The position numbers and the translations under genes are program-made. Of a DNA stretch of 64,000 bases, positions 44,187 to 52,950 are shown piece by piece (within the stretch, counting starts at the first letter, position 1; each line of letters begins with the position of its first letter). Below the pieces are notes generated by a model, which saw only the letters and a program-made list of their open reading frames with translations, was not told the origin of the DNA and did no database searches. The stretch is from an uncultured Clostridia bacterium (GTDB lineage: Bacteria; Bacillota; Clostridia; Lachnospirales; Anaerotignaceae). The DNA lies in the NCBI GenBank assembly GCA_910586765.1, contig CAJUJJ010000003.1:71645-135644 (forward strand). Reading direction: 5' to 3'.

Positions 44187-46163
44187 TTGGAAAAATTTTA
44201 TATTACAACGCCTATTTATTACCCTAGTGATAAATTACACATAGGTCATTCTTATTGTACTGTAGCAACTGATACTATGGCAAGATATAAAAGACTACGT
44301 GGTTATGATGTTATGTTTTTGACAGGAACAGACGAACACGGTCAAAAATTAGAAAGAATTGCAAAAAAACAAGGCGTAACACCAAAAGAATATATTGATA
44401 ATGTTGTAGTGGGTATTAAAGAGCTCTGGAAAACATTGAATATTTCTTATGATAAATTTATTAGAACAACAGATGATTACCACGTTAAAACAGTACAAAA
44501 AATATTTAAACAGCTTTATGACCAAGGGGATATTTACAAAAGCACATATGAAGGCTGGTATTGTACTCCTTGTGAGTCCTTTTTTACAGAACATCAGCTT
44601 GTTGACGGAAAATGTCCGGACTGTGGCAGAGAAGTAGAAAAAGTAAAAGAGGAAAGTTATTTCTTCCGCCTTTCAAAATATCAAGACAGAATTATAAAAT
44701 ATATGGAAGAAAACACAGAATTTTTACAGCCTAATACTAGACAAAATGAAATGATTAACAATTTCTTAAAACCGGGCTTAGAAGATTTAGCAGTTAGCAG
44801 AACTTCATTTGAATGGGGCATACCTGTAGAATTTGACCCTGGACATATTGTATATGTTTGGGTTGATGCACTTTCTAACTATATTAGTGCATTGGGCTAT
44901 GGTAGTGATGACGACAGTCTATTCCAAAAATATTGGCCAGCAGATGTACACGTTGTAGGAAAGGAAATTGTACGTTTCCATTCTATTATATGGCCTGCTA
45001 TGCTTATGGCATTGAATTTGCCTTTGCCTAAACAAATTTTTGGACATGGTTGGCTTGTTATTAACGGTGGTAAAATGTCAAAATCTGTAGGGAATGTAGT
45101 AGACCCTAATGTATTGGTAGATAAATATGGCGTAGATGCAATAAGATATTTCTTGTTGAGAGAAATTGCTTTTGGACAAGATGGTAATTTTAACAATGAA
45201 GCACTGATACAAAGAATTAATTCCGATTTGGCGAATGATTTAGGTAATCTTGTTTCCAGAACAGTGGGTATGATAGAAAAATATTTTAATGGTACATTGC
45301 CAGAAGCACAATCTCCTACACAATTTGATGCGGATTTAATAGAAACTGCAAAAAGTATTGTGCCAAAAGTAGAAGCAGATATGGACAAAATGATGTTTAG
45401 TGATGCTTTAATAGAACTTTGGAATTTAATTCGCAGAACAAATAAATATATTGATGAAACACAACCTTGGATATTGATAAAAGAAGAAGCAAAACATTCT
45501 GAATTGGCAAATGCTCTTTACAATGTAACAGAAAGTATTAGAATTATTTCTATACTACTGCAACCATTTATGCCTAATACACCAGAATTAATATGGAAAC
45601 AAATTGGTGTAGAAGCTGGAGAACTTACTGCATGGGAAAGTGCAAAACAATGGGGCAAATTACCAAAAACACTTTCTGTAAAAAAAGGAAATGTAATATT
45701 TCCAAGAATTGATATGAAAAAAGAACTTGCTGAATTAGAAGAAGCAATTAAGGCTTCTCAAGCAACTTCTATTGCAAATCAAGAGAAAAAACAAGAAGAA
45801 AAAAAAGAGCAGAAAAAACAACCAGAAGTGCCTTCTGAAATTAGCATTGATGACTTTTTTAAAGTGCAGCTAAAAGTAGGAGAAATTATTGCAAGTGAAA
45901 AAGTGGAAAAATCTGATAAATTGTTGAGAAATCAGGTAAAAATAGGTGATGAAGTAAGAACAATATTTTCTGGTATTTCAAAATGGTATAGCCCAGAAGA
46001 AATGGTCGGCAAAAAAGTAGTTGTTGCTTACAATTTGAAACCAAGAAAAATGATGGGCGAAATGTCATATGGTATGTTGTTGTGTGCAGATGACGGTGCA
46101 GACAAACTTTCACTATTGACATTGGACAAAAATGATATTCCAAGTGGAGCAGACATAAGCTAA
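44187..46163 (+). CDS. metG: Methionyl-tRNA synthetase with C-terminal tRNA-binding domain
   Basis: A 658-residue class I synthetase charging tRNA(Met). The H-I-G-H motif is at 18-21; the zinc knuckle has C-T-P-C near 126-129 and C-P-D-C near 142-145; K-M-S-K-S is near 296-300. A Lys/Glu-rich linker leads to the EMAP/Trbp111-like tRNA-binding domain (about 548-658), which promotes dimerisation. The frame extends to TTG 44172, but GGGAGGG lies after it, so TTG 44187 is chosen. The stop overlaps the start of tatD by one base. Confidence 0.96.
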   Translation: MEKFYITTPIYYPSDKLHIGHSYCTVATDTMARYKRLRGYDVMFLTGTDEHGQKLERIAKKQGVTPKEYIDNVVVGIKELWKTLNISYDKFIRTTDDYHVKTVQKIFKQLYDQGDIYKSTYEGWYCTPCESFFTEHQLVDGKCPDCGREVEKVKEESYFFRLSKYQDRIIKYMEENTEFLQPNTRQNEMINNFLKPGLEDLAVSRTSFEWGIPVEFDPGHIVYVWVDALSNYISALGYGSDDDSLFQKYWPADVHVVGKEIVRFHSIIWPAMLMALNLPLPKQIFGHGWLVINGGKMSKSVGNVVDPNVLVDKYGVDAIRYFLLREIAFGQDGNFNNEALIQRINSDLANDLGNLVSRTVGMIEKYFNGTLPEAQSPTQFDADLIETAKSIVPKVEADMDKMMFSDALIELWNLIRRTNKYIDETQPWILIKEEAKHSELANALYNVTESIRIISILLQPFMPNTPELIWKQIGVEAGELTAWESAKQWGKLPKTLSVKKGNVIFPRIDMKKELAELEEAIKASQATSIANQEKKQEEKKEQKKQPEVPSEISIDDFFKVQLKVGEIIASEKVEKSDKLLRNQVKIGDEVRTIFSGISKWYSPEEMVGKKVVVAYNLKPRKMMGEMSYGMLLCADDGADKLSLLTLDKNDIPSGADIS

Positions 46164-46921
46164 TGTATTTTGAATCTCATGCACATTATGATGATAGACA
46201 GTTCAATAAGGATAGGCAGGCACTTTTAGAGTGTCTGCCTCAATATGGCATTGATGTGGTAATCAATAGCGGTTCAGATTTAAAAAGCTCTTATATAGGC
46301 AAAAAACTGTCTGAACAGTATGATTATATTTATTTTGCCGCAGGGGTACACCCCAATGAACTGTATGACATCAGTGAAAAAACAATACAAGAAATCCGTC
46401 AGCTGGCAGGACATAAAAAATGTGTTGCAATAGGAGAAATTGGTTTGGATTATCATTATGATACTTTTGACAAAGAAGTACAAAAATATTGGTTTGAAAA
46501 ACAATTATCACTTTCAAAATTGCTTCACATTCCTGTAATAATTCATTCACGAGAAGCAAGTCAAGATTGCTTCGACATTATTAAAAAAAGTGGTGTCGAA
46601 AAAGGCGTTATTCATTGCTATTCGGGCAGTGTAGAGATGGCAGAGGAATATGTAAAAATGGGATTTATGATAGGAATAGGAGGAGTTTTGACATATTCTA
46701 ATGCTAAAAAATTGACAGAGGTAGCGAAAAAAATATCATTAGAACATATTTTGATTGAAACGGATTGCCCTTATTTATCGCCTGTCCCTCACAGAGGAAA
46801 ACGCAATGATTCCAGAAATTTGGAATTTGTTGTAAAAAAATTGTCTGAAATAAAAGGACTTTCCCCTACTGAAATAGCGAACGCAACATTAAAAAACGGT
46901 AAAAATTTATTTTTTTCATAA
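46163..46921 (+). CDS. tatD: TatD-family metal-dependent hydrolase
   Basis: A 252-residue TIM-barrel DNase of the TatD/YabD family. Metal ligands are visible: H-A-H-Y-D at 6-10, G-E-I-G-L-D-Y-H near 92, H-S-R-E-A near 126, H-C-Y-S-G near 152 and E-T-D-C-P-Y-L-S-P near 204. The start overlaps the metG stop. The order metG-tatD-3D protein is the same as metS-yabD-yabE in Bacillus. Confidence 0.95.
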   Translation: MYFESHAHYDDRQFNKDRQALLECLPQYGIDVVINSGSDLKSSYIGKKLSEQYDYIYFAAGVHPNELYDISEKTIQEIRQLAGHKKCVAIGEIGLDYHYDTFDKEVQKYWFEKQLSLSKLLHIPVIIHSREASQDCFDIIKKSGVEKGVIHCYSGSVEMAEEYVKMGFMIGIGGVLTYSNAKKLTEVAKKISLEHILIETDCPYLSPVPHRGKRNDSRNLEFVVKKLSEIKGLSPTEIANATLKNGKNLFFS

Positions 46922-47010
46922 AAAATGTTGAATATTTATTACAGATATGTTAATATAATAAATGTAACAGGATAAGGATATATCACAATTGGGTATATCT
47001 TTATTTTATG

Positions 47011-47131
47011 CAGTAAAGATAGGCACAACTGAAAATAGTTGTAAATACTGTCAAGGCATTTATCAAAAAGGAATAATGTCAAATAAAACGAATAGGGTGT
47101 CCTATCCTATCAAATGCAACACCATAGGACA
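47011..47131 (+). promoter_or_regulatory. Structured leader of the 3D-domain gene
   Basis: A 200-base non-coding leader after tatD. It contains a two-tier hairpin, CAGTA / TACTG (47011-47050) enclosing ACAACT / AGTTGT (47025-47042). A second region offers mutually exclusive pairings: GGTGT (47096-47100) with ACACC (47119-47123), versus TGTCCTAT (47098-47105) with ATAGGACA (47124-47131), the latter ending just before the ribosome site. I do not match it to a known riboswitch class. Confidence 0.5.
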
Positions 47132-47146
47132 TTCGAGGAGGAGAAA

Positions 47147-47995
47147 ATGACAAAAAGACTGATTAGAGTAATAGCTATTGTAGTATTTATGCTGGCTATT
47201 GGCAGCAACACGGCCTTCGCTTACACAAAAACTGTAATTATCAATTTGGACGGTGTGCCTCGTATGATAAATACAGACAAAGAAACAGTGGGCGATTTAA
47301 TGAAAACGTTAGATGATGTAGTTTCTGCTGATTATGTGTTACAAGGGGATATCAACAAAAACACAGAGCTAACAAAAAATATGGTCATTGATTTGACCTC
47401 CATCACGGAAAAGAAGATAACAAAAAAAGAAACCATTGCCTACGATACAGAAATTAGAGAAAATCCTGATTTAGAAGAAGGCAAGGAGAATGTATTGCAA
47501 GAAGGGGAAAATGGAGAGTTATCCATTATTACAAAAGAAAATTATTCTGGAGCGGAACTGATTTCTTCTGAAGTAGTAGAAGAATTGGTTACGAAAGAAG
47601 CAAAAAATAAAATTATTGAAAGAGGAACAAAGAAAAAAGAAATTCCAATTCCCGTCGTAGAATTAAAGAAAGAAAAACAGCCAGCAAGTGTTACTGCTTC
47701 TACAGTAACAAATAATAGTACTTCTTTAAATGTGGTGGCGACAGGCTATACACCTGGTGACCCAGGTTGTACAGGGATTACTTATACAGGAACAAAAGCA
47801 TCAAGGGGAACCATTGCGGTAGACCCTAAAGTGATACCTTTTGGCACAAAATTATATATACCAGGTTATGGCTATGGTGTAGCTGCCGATACAGGCGGAG
47901 CAATTAAAGGGAATAAAATAGATTTGTGCTATGAAAGCAGAACAGAAGCATTAAATTGGGGTATCAAAAATATTACAGTGTATATTGTAAGATAA
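47147..47995 (+). CDS. 3D-domain cell-wall protein (YabE-like)
   Basis: A 282-residue exported protein: signal peptide at 1-25 (cleavage near A-F-A-Y), then DUF348-like ubiquitin-fold segments (about 28-130), then a C-terminal 3D domain (about 190-282) with the conserved aspartates in V-D-P-K-V-I-P-F-G-T, A-A-D-T-G-G and K-I-D-L-C. 3D proteins cut peptidoglycan (MltA/RpfB-type lytic transglycosylase fold). The upstream frame to 47114 overlaps the leader; GGAGGAG before ATG 47147 decides the start. Confidence 0.9.
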   Translation: MTKRLIRVIAIVVFMLAIGSNTAFAYTKTVIINLDGVPRMINTDKETVGDLMKTLDDVVSADYVLQGDINKNTELTKNMVIDLTSITEKKITKKETIAYDTEIRENPDLEEGKENVLQEGENGELSIITKENYSGAELISSEVVEELVTKEAKNKIIERGTKKKEIPIPVVELKKEKQPASVTASTVTNNSTSLNVVATGYTPGDPGCTGITYTGTKASRGTIAVDPKVIPFGTKLYIPGYGYGVAADTGGAIKGNKIDLCYESRTEALNWGIKNITVYIVR

Positions 47996-48000
47996 TAAAA

Positions 48001-48037
48001 AATCCACTATTTTGTGTGTAAATAGTGGATTTTTTTA
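48001..48037. terminator. Bidirectional terminator
   Basis: A 12-bp perfect stem AATCCACTATTT / AAATAGTGGATT with a T run, between the 3D gene and a convergent secreted-protein gene. Confidence 0.9.
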
Positions 48038-48049
48038 TTGTTTTGAAAT

Positions 48050-49393
48050 TTAATTTTTCGTATGAAAATCTAATTTATAAAATGTTCTTTCTGGTTCACC
48101 ATTTGGAGAAAAACCGTTTATATACCATACTACTTTGTCATTGATACAAATAGGTTGACAATCATAAGAAAGCATTACCATAAAGGTAGTGCCTGCTGTT
48201 AATTCTGATGATATATTACCATTTTCATCTACTATTTTCGCTTCCATACTACAAGGAGAACCTTCAGAAAATACTTCCCATAATAACATATAATTTCCAT
48301 TAGGAAGTTTTGTAATATAAGGTTTGCTAGCAGATAAGTTTTCCTCACTATTTGCATAATTTGTAATATTTACTTGTTTTACTCTTGAAGTATCTTTTTT
48401 GTTAATTATCAATAACATGACATCTCTTGTAGAAGATTTGCTTTTTTGGTCAATACTACTAACTGCTGCAATATAATTGTTTTCAGAAACTTCAAAACCG
48501 CCTATTGAAACACCTGTATAATTATTTCCTGTATCCCCTGAAATTTTAAGCATATTTACTACAGTACAAAGACCATTTGATTTTGTAAATTTGCCTTTGC
48601 TTAATTCATCATTATATTTTATTAGTACAACAGAGCGAGGATACGCATCTCCTAAATCAAGTGCTACTAATTTACCATCATCTATTGCAACATATTGGTC
48701 AAAAGAGTGGCTAACATATCCATATTCGTCATTCATTACTTTACTAAATTCATCAGCAATTTCCATTTTATCAATATCTACACTATATGTAATGTTGGCT
48801 TGATGATGATAACCATCACGTGATTGATACATTTCGTGACAAGAACGTATATACAAATAGTTGTTATATTCCACCATTCTTAAAGAGCCTGATTTGAATG
48901 GCTTTGTAGTATTATTGTTGCTGTAGTCTACTGCTCCAATTTTTTCCCAATCTTTATTATATTTTACTGTTTTAAATGTAATTTCATTGTCATTTTCGGC
49001 AGTATTGTTTTGTCCAAATACAATAAAATTATATTTGCTTCCGCAATACACTCCGCCAAAAAGAGGTAACTCCATAGCAATTTTTTTGCTTTTTATCAAT
49101 TCATATGTATCACTGTTATAGGTATCTACATTTATGGTATTGTTGCTGAAATCTACAACACAAAATGTATTGTCGTCATTTACATACATATAAGATGTCA
49201 CAACTGTTCCATAATTTCCATATCCATTATTGTTTGGAGCAGTTGATGTTAAAACTTTTGTTTCTCCCACACTAGATTTTGACATTGTAATCCAACCAGT
49301 TTCGGGGTCTGCAGGCAGATTATGAGAAGCAGATACGGTAGTAGATAACATCATCATAGCTGTTGCAAAACAAATTATTTTTTTGAATAACAT
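48050..49393 (-). CDS. Secreted protein of unknown function, propeller-like
   Basis: Not recognised. A 447-residue protein with a signal peptide (1-22, cleavage near V-S-A-S-H). The mature part has repeating strand-rich units with Asp/Asn turns and the recurrent W-x-K-I/Y-N-D patterns expected of a beta-propeller, but no repeat could be defined with confidence. It is last in a minus-strand operon after the phosphofructokinase gene (22-base gap). Confidence 0.68.
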   Translation of the reverse strand: MLFKKIICFATAMMMLSTTVSASHNLPADPETGWITMSKSSVGETKVLTSTAPNNNGYGNYGTVVTSYMYVNDDNTFCVVDFSNNTINVDTYNSDTYELIKSKKIAMELPLFGGVYCGSKYNFIVFGQNNTAENDNEITFKTVKYNKDWEKIGAVDYSNNNTTKPFKSGSLRMVEYNNYLYIRSCHEMYQSRDGYHHQANITYSVDIDKMEIADEFSKVMNDEYGYVSHSFDQYVAIDDGKLVALDLGDAYPRSVVLIKYNDELSKGKFTKSNGLCTVVNMLKISGDTGNNYTGVSIGGFEVSENNYIAAVSSIDQKSKSSTRDVMLLIINKKDTSRVKQVNITNYANSEENLSASKPYITKLPNGNYMLLWEVFSEGSPCSMEAKIVDENGNISSELTAGTTFMVMLSYDCQPICINDKVVWYINGFSPNGEPERTFYKLDFHTKN

Positions 49394-49415
49394 AGTAAAT
49401 CCCTCCTAATAATAT

Positions 49416-50636
49416 TTATAGTTTAAAGTGGACAGGAACACCATTGCGGTATGTGACAGGAAGTTCTCCCTGTACAAGAGGCAATATATAATCCATTAAT
49501 TCTTGTGTGACATCATTGCCTTGTTCTGTAATCCAATTTCTTGGTACAAATTTTACACGATTTGCAATTTTGCTAATAGGAGAAAATGTAATTTCAATTT
49601 GATAAGGTGTATTACTTGTTCTTTTGATACAAGCCATTTCACTAGAAAAACCACTTATTACTCTATCAGCCGCAGCATTACCTAAAAGACGAGCTTCGTG
49701 AATATCAGAAGCACTTGCAATATGAGAAGCACATCTTTGCATAACATTTAATTCTATGCTTCTAACTTTACAACCAATTTCATGACGAACAATTTCTTCT
49801 AAAAAACGTCCTGTGCCAGCGAGCATTTTATGTCCAAAATCATCTGTTTGTTGATTTTGCATAGCATCTGCAATATAATACCCTTCTTCATTTTTTAGTC
49901 CTTCACTAATGGCAACTACAACAGCCATTCTTTCAGAAAGTTTACACTGTAAATCTTCTAAAAATTGCTCAATATCAAAAGGAACTTCAGAAAGATAAAT
50001 TAAATCGGGTGAAGCGTGACCGTTACATCTAGCTAAAGCAGATGCTGCTGTTAACCAGCCTGTATCTCTGCCCATTACTTCCACAATACTAACAGAAGGT
50101 CTTGCATAAACGTGACAGTCACAAGCAATTTCTGAAAATGTGGTAGCAATATATTTTGCGGCAGAGCCAAAGCCAGGACAATGGTCTGTTTCAGATAAGT
50201 CATTATCTATTGTTTTAGGTGCCCCGATAATTTTAATGTCGTTGATATTTTTTGCCTTGCAATAAGAAGCCAATTTTTCTACAGTATCCATAGAATCATT
50301 GCCTCCTATATAAACAAAATAGCCTATATTATGTTTTCTCAGTACAGATACTATTTTTTCATATTCCAAACTGCTTTCTTTCCAGTCAGACAATTTCATA
50401 CGACAGGAACCTAATGCAGAAGAAGGTGTTTGACAGAGAAGCTGTAATGCTTCTGGATTAAAAAGGGCAGGTTTTAATTCTATCAGTTTGTCTGATAGTA
50501 TGCCAAGTACACCGTTACGAGCACCATATACTTTTTCTATTGCTGTGCTTACAATACCCTTTTCAATGACACCACAAAGTGTGGCATTGATTGCCGCAGT
50601 AGGGCCGCCTGATTGTGCTACTAATAAATTTTTCAT
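49416..50636 (-). CDS. 6-phosphofructokinase, probably PPi-dependent
   Basis: A 406-residue PFK-family kinase of glycolysis. It opens with A-Q-S-G-G-P-T-A-A-I-N and has G-G-N-D-S-M-D-T near 104, P-K-T-I-D-N-D near 140 and V-E-V-M-G-R-D-T-G-W-L near 186. P-K-T-I-D-N-D, in place of the ATP-enzyme's P-G-T-I-D-N-D, and the Asp in G-G-N-D-S are typical of the pyrophosphate-using group, so PPi is the likely phosphate donor. It lies between a monooxygenase-like gene and a secreted protein gene. Confidence 0.9.
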   Translation of the reverse strand: MKNLLVAQSGGPTAAINATLCGVIEKGIVSTAIEKVYGARNGVLGILSDKLIELKPALFNPEALQLLCQTPSSALGSCRMKLSDWKESSLEYEKIVSVLRKHNIGYFVYIGGNDSMDTVEKLASYCKAKNINDIKIIGAPKTIDNDLSETDHCPGFGSAAKYIATTFSEIACDCHVYARPSVSIVEVMGRDTGWLTAASALARCNGHASPDLIYLSEVPFDIEQFLEDLQCKLSERMAVVVAISEGLKNEEGYYIADAMQNQQTDDFGHKMLAGTGRFLEEIVRHEIGCKVRSIELNVMQRCASHIASASDIHEARLLGNAAADRVISGFSSEMACIKRTSNTPYQIEITFSPISKIANRVKFVPRNWITEQGNDVTQELMDYILPLVQGELPVTYRNGVPVHFKL

Positions 50637-50649
50637 ATGATTACCTTTC

Positions 50650-50940
50650 CTATATATTCATAATACGAAAATGATTTACTGGTCTTTGTTCTGTTCTACA
50701 ATCTCTCATTTGTGGTACAAGTGTTTTAAAATGCTCTGTATTGTTGTGATATGCTATTGCATTTTCATCTTCCCATTGCTCAATAATGCAGTAATGGAGA
50801 GGATTTTGTGTGTTTTGATGTACTGTGTAAGAAATACAACCTTTTTCTTTTCTACTTTGTTGTGTCATTTTTTCAACAATAGAAATAAAAAGCTGTTGTT
50901 TTTGTTCTGCTATAATATTATCTGAAATAATTGTAATCAT
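50650..50940 (-). CDS. Antibiotic biosynthesis monooxygenase-domain protein (YgiN-like)
   Basis: A 96-residue ABM ferredoxin-like fold protein with K-E-K-G-C-I-S-Y, then E-Q-W-E-D-E-N-A-I-A-Y-H and an H-F-K-T-L segment. Family members are small quinol or heme-related monooxygenases, often of unknown substrate. It is the first gene of the minus-strand operon with the phosphofructokinase. Confidence 0.85.
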   Translation of the reverse strand: MITIISDNIIAEQKQQLFISIVEKMTQQSRKEKGCISYTVHQNTQNPLHYCIIEQWEDENAIAYHNNTEHFKTLVPQMRDCRTEQRPVNHFRIMNI

Positions 50941-51040
50941 TTATAATCCCCTTTTTGAAATCGTATTATTATTATATTATAATTGTTTCTACTTTTTTGC
51001 AATGGTAAAGTAAAAAAAGAATAAAAATTTATAATATAGA

Positions 51041-51067
51041 ACCTCGAAAAACAAAGTTTTTCGAGGT
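51041..51067. terminator. Perfect hairpin between putP and the PFK operon
   Basis: A 12-bp perfect stem ACCTCGAAAAAC / GTTTTTCGAGGT with an AAA loop. It lies after the putP stop (minus strand). No long T run follows, but its form resembles the AAAAC/GTTTT modules of the dispersed repeats. Confidence 0.6.
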
Positions 51068-51087
51068 CTGAAAACAAATTTTATAAA

Positions 51088-52569
51088 TTATATATGACAA
51101 TTTTTTAAAGAGTCAAATTCATCTGTCATATCTTTTGGTGGAGGATTATCTAATAAACTAAATACTACAATAGCTAATATAGAAGTCAATGCACCAGGTA
51201 CCATTGCATATATTTCAAATATGCCTCCTAACGAACCTAACAATCCCCAAACAATAGAAACCACACCACCAGTAATTACACCAGCAATAGCTCCTTTTCT
51301 GGTCATACGCCTCCAATAAAGAGAAAGTAGTACAGTAGGGCCAAATGCACAGCCAAAACCAGCCCAAGCATAACTAACCAAACTGAATATACTGCTGTTA
51401 GGGTCTAAACCAATTACAACAGCGATTGCAGTAATAATTACCACTGTCATTCTGCTTAATTTTAAAAGTTCTGCATCTGTTGCAGAAGGTTTTATAAATG
51501 CTTTGTAAATGTCTTCTGAAATAGAAGAAGCAGTTACTAAAAGCTGAGAGTCTGCTGTACTCATTGTAGCGGCTAATATAGCAGAAAGAAGTATTGCAGC
51601 TATAACAGGGTGGAAAAGACGCATAGCCATTGTCATAAATACTGTTTCGTGAGCTCCCTCTGCTAATGGAGGATTTAAGTAGGCAATACCAAAAATACCC
51701 ACCAGTATAGCAAAAGAAAGTGAAATAATAACCCATACCATAGCAATCAAACGTGCTGGTGCGACTTCTTTAGAACTTCTGATTGCCATAAATCTTGCTA
51801 AAATATGAGGTTGTCCAAAATAACCAAATCCCCAACTAATACCAGTGATGACAACAAACCAAGAAATATTGTTTCCATTTGGTATAATATTTAATATTCC
51901 TTCGTGGCTTTGATTTACAATATCCATAGTAGTGTCTAAACTTCCTATTGATTTTACTGCTGCAACAGGTATTACGATAATTGCAAAAAACATCAAAAGA
52001 CCTTGAAATAAATCTGTCCAGCAAACTGCTTTAAATCCTCCTAAACAAGTATAAATTACAACAATAACAGCACCCACTAAAAGCCCTGTTAAATAAGAAA
52101 TACCAAAAACAGTCTGAAATAGTTTTGCTGCTGTAACAAAAGCAGAGGAAGTATATACTAAAAAGAATACAATAATAAATAGTGCTGTTAAAATACGTAA
52201 TGTTCTGGAAGTATCACGAAATCTTTGTTCGAAATAGTCAGGCATTGTTAAAGAATTGCCAGCAATTTCTGTATATTGGCGTAATCTTTTTGCAATAATT
52301 TTCCAGTTTAAATACGTACCAATAGCAAGTCCTAATGCTGTCCATATCGCTTCTTGTGCTCCAGCCATAGAAAGATAAGCAAGTCCTGGAAGACCTGTCA
52401 AAAGCCAGCCGCTCATATCAGAAGCCTGTGCACTTAATGAAGCAACCCAAACATTTAAAGAACGTCCACCTAAAATATAGTCAGACATATTTTCGTTTTT
52501 ATTTGAGAAATACATACCTATGGCTATCATAATGCCTATGTAAATCGCAAATATTACAACATAAATCAT
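51088..52569 (-). CDS. putP: Sodium/proline symporter PutP
   Basis: A 493-residue SSS-family symporter with about 13 hydrophobic helices. Diagnostic blocks: G-G-R-S-L-N-V-W-V-A-S-L-S-A-Q-A-S-D-M-S-G-W-L (about 34-56, sodium site 2 and substrate-site residues), then F-G-Y-F-G-Q-P-H-I-L-A-R-F-M and S-A-I-L-A-A-T-M-S-T-A-D-S-Q-L-L. These match PutP rather than other SSS members. The N-terminal region has GGAGGAGATAAT before the ATG. A long structured leader precedes it. Confidence 0.94.
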   Translation of the reverse strand: MIYVVIFAIYIGIMIAIGMYFSNKNENMSDYILGGRSLNVWVASLSAQASDMSGWLLTGLPGLAYLSMAGAQEAIWTALGLAIGTYLNWKIIAKRLRQYTEIAGNSLTMPDYFEQRFRDTSRTLRILTALFIIVFFLVYTSSAFVTAAKLFQTVFGISYLTGLLVGAVIVVIYTCLGGFKAVCWTDLFQGLLMFFAIIVIPVAAVKSIGSLDTTMDIVNQSHEGILNIIPNGNNISWFVVITGISWGFGYFGQPHILARFMAIRSSKEVAPARLIAMVWVIISLSFAILVGIFGIAYLNPPLAEGAHETVFMTMAMRLFHPVIAAILLSAILAATMSTADSQLLVTASSISEDIYKAFIKPSATDAELLKLSRMTVVIITAIAVVIGLDPNSSIFSLVSYAWAGFGCAFGPTVLLSLYWRRMTRKGAIAGVITGGVVSIVWGLLGSLGGIFEIYAMVPGALTSILAIVVFSLLDNPPPKDMTDEFDSLKNCHI

Positions 52570-52620
52570 ATTATCTCCTCCTGAAATGATTAGAGCTTTT
52601 AGAGTTTATCCATTTTTGAA

Positions 52621-52760
52621 CAATAAAAAACAGATAGCTAAAGCCACCTGCAAAATTTTCAAAAAATGTCAATATAAAAATAGCAGGGGATAGCAAAAAC
52701 TGCTATAAAGAAAATGCCTCCATTCCTGCCAATGTGTCAGAAACCCCCCTCGACGTTTCT
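52621..52760 (-). promoter_or_regulatory. putP leader RNA with terminator and competing hairpins (riboswitch-like)
   Basis: Read on the minus strand, the leader has a GAAAC/GTTTC hairpin (52740-52760), then a two-tier hairpin in which GCAGG (52725-52729) pairs CCTGC (52683-52687) around ATAGCA/TGCTAT (52690-52706). It ends with an 8-bp stem CAGGTGGC / GCTATCTG (52631-52650) followed by TTTTTTATT, an intrinsic terminator. The GCAGG of the terminator arm (52647-52651) can pair with the same CCTGC, so terminator and upstream fold compete. This is typical of riboswitch or attenuator design. No known class was recognised. Confidence 0.65.
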
Positions 52761-52782
52761 TTTTAAAGCTCCTTTTTTTAAT

Positions 52783-52820
52783 ATGATTATCATTATACAA
52801 TCTTTTTTTGATATTATCAA
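52783..52820 (-). promoter_or_regulatory. putP promoter overlapped by a Fur/PerR-like box
   Basis: On the minus strand: TTGATA (52815-52820), 17 bases, TATAAT (52792-52797). ATAATGATAATCAT (minus strand, 52783-52796) matches 14 consecutive bases of the Fur-box consensus GATAATGATAATCATTATC and covers the -10 and start site. Iron- or peroxide-type control is therefore plausible, though unusual for putP. Confidence 0.7.
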
Positions 52821-52950
52821 TGTTTTTTTGAATTTTTGGAAAAGTGTATGAAATATTGTCATTTTAACATTGATTTTTTATGGCAATGTGTTATGATACC
52901 AGAATATAAACAATGAATAAATAATGTGTAAAAGAGAAAGGTGTTATAGT

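Noticed and set aside
44050..44244. 64-codon frame before metG
   Set aside because: It overlaps the metG promoter and start in another frame and lacks a ribosome site.
46960..47146. Known c-di-GMP or c-di-AMP riboswitch before the 3D gene
   Set aside because: The conserved cores of these classes were not found by eye, so it is kept only as an unclassified structured leader.
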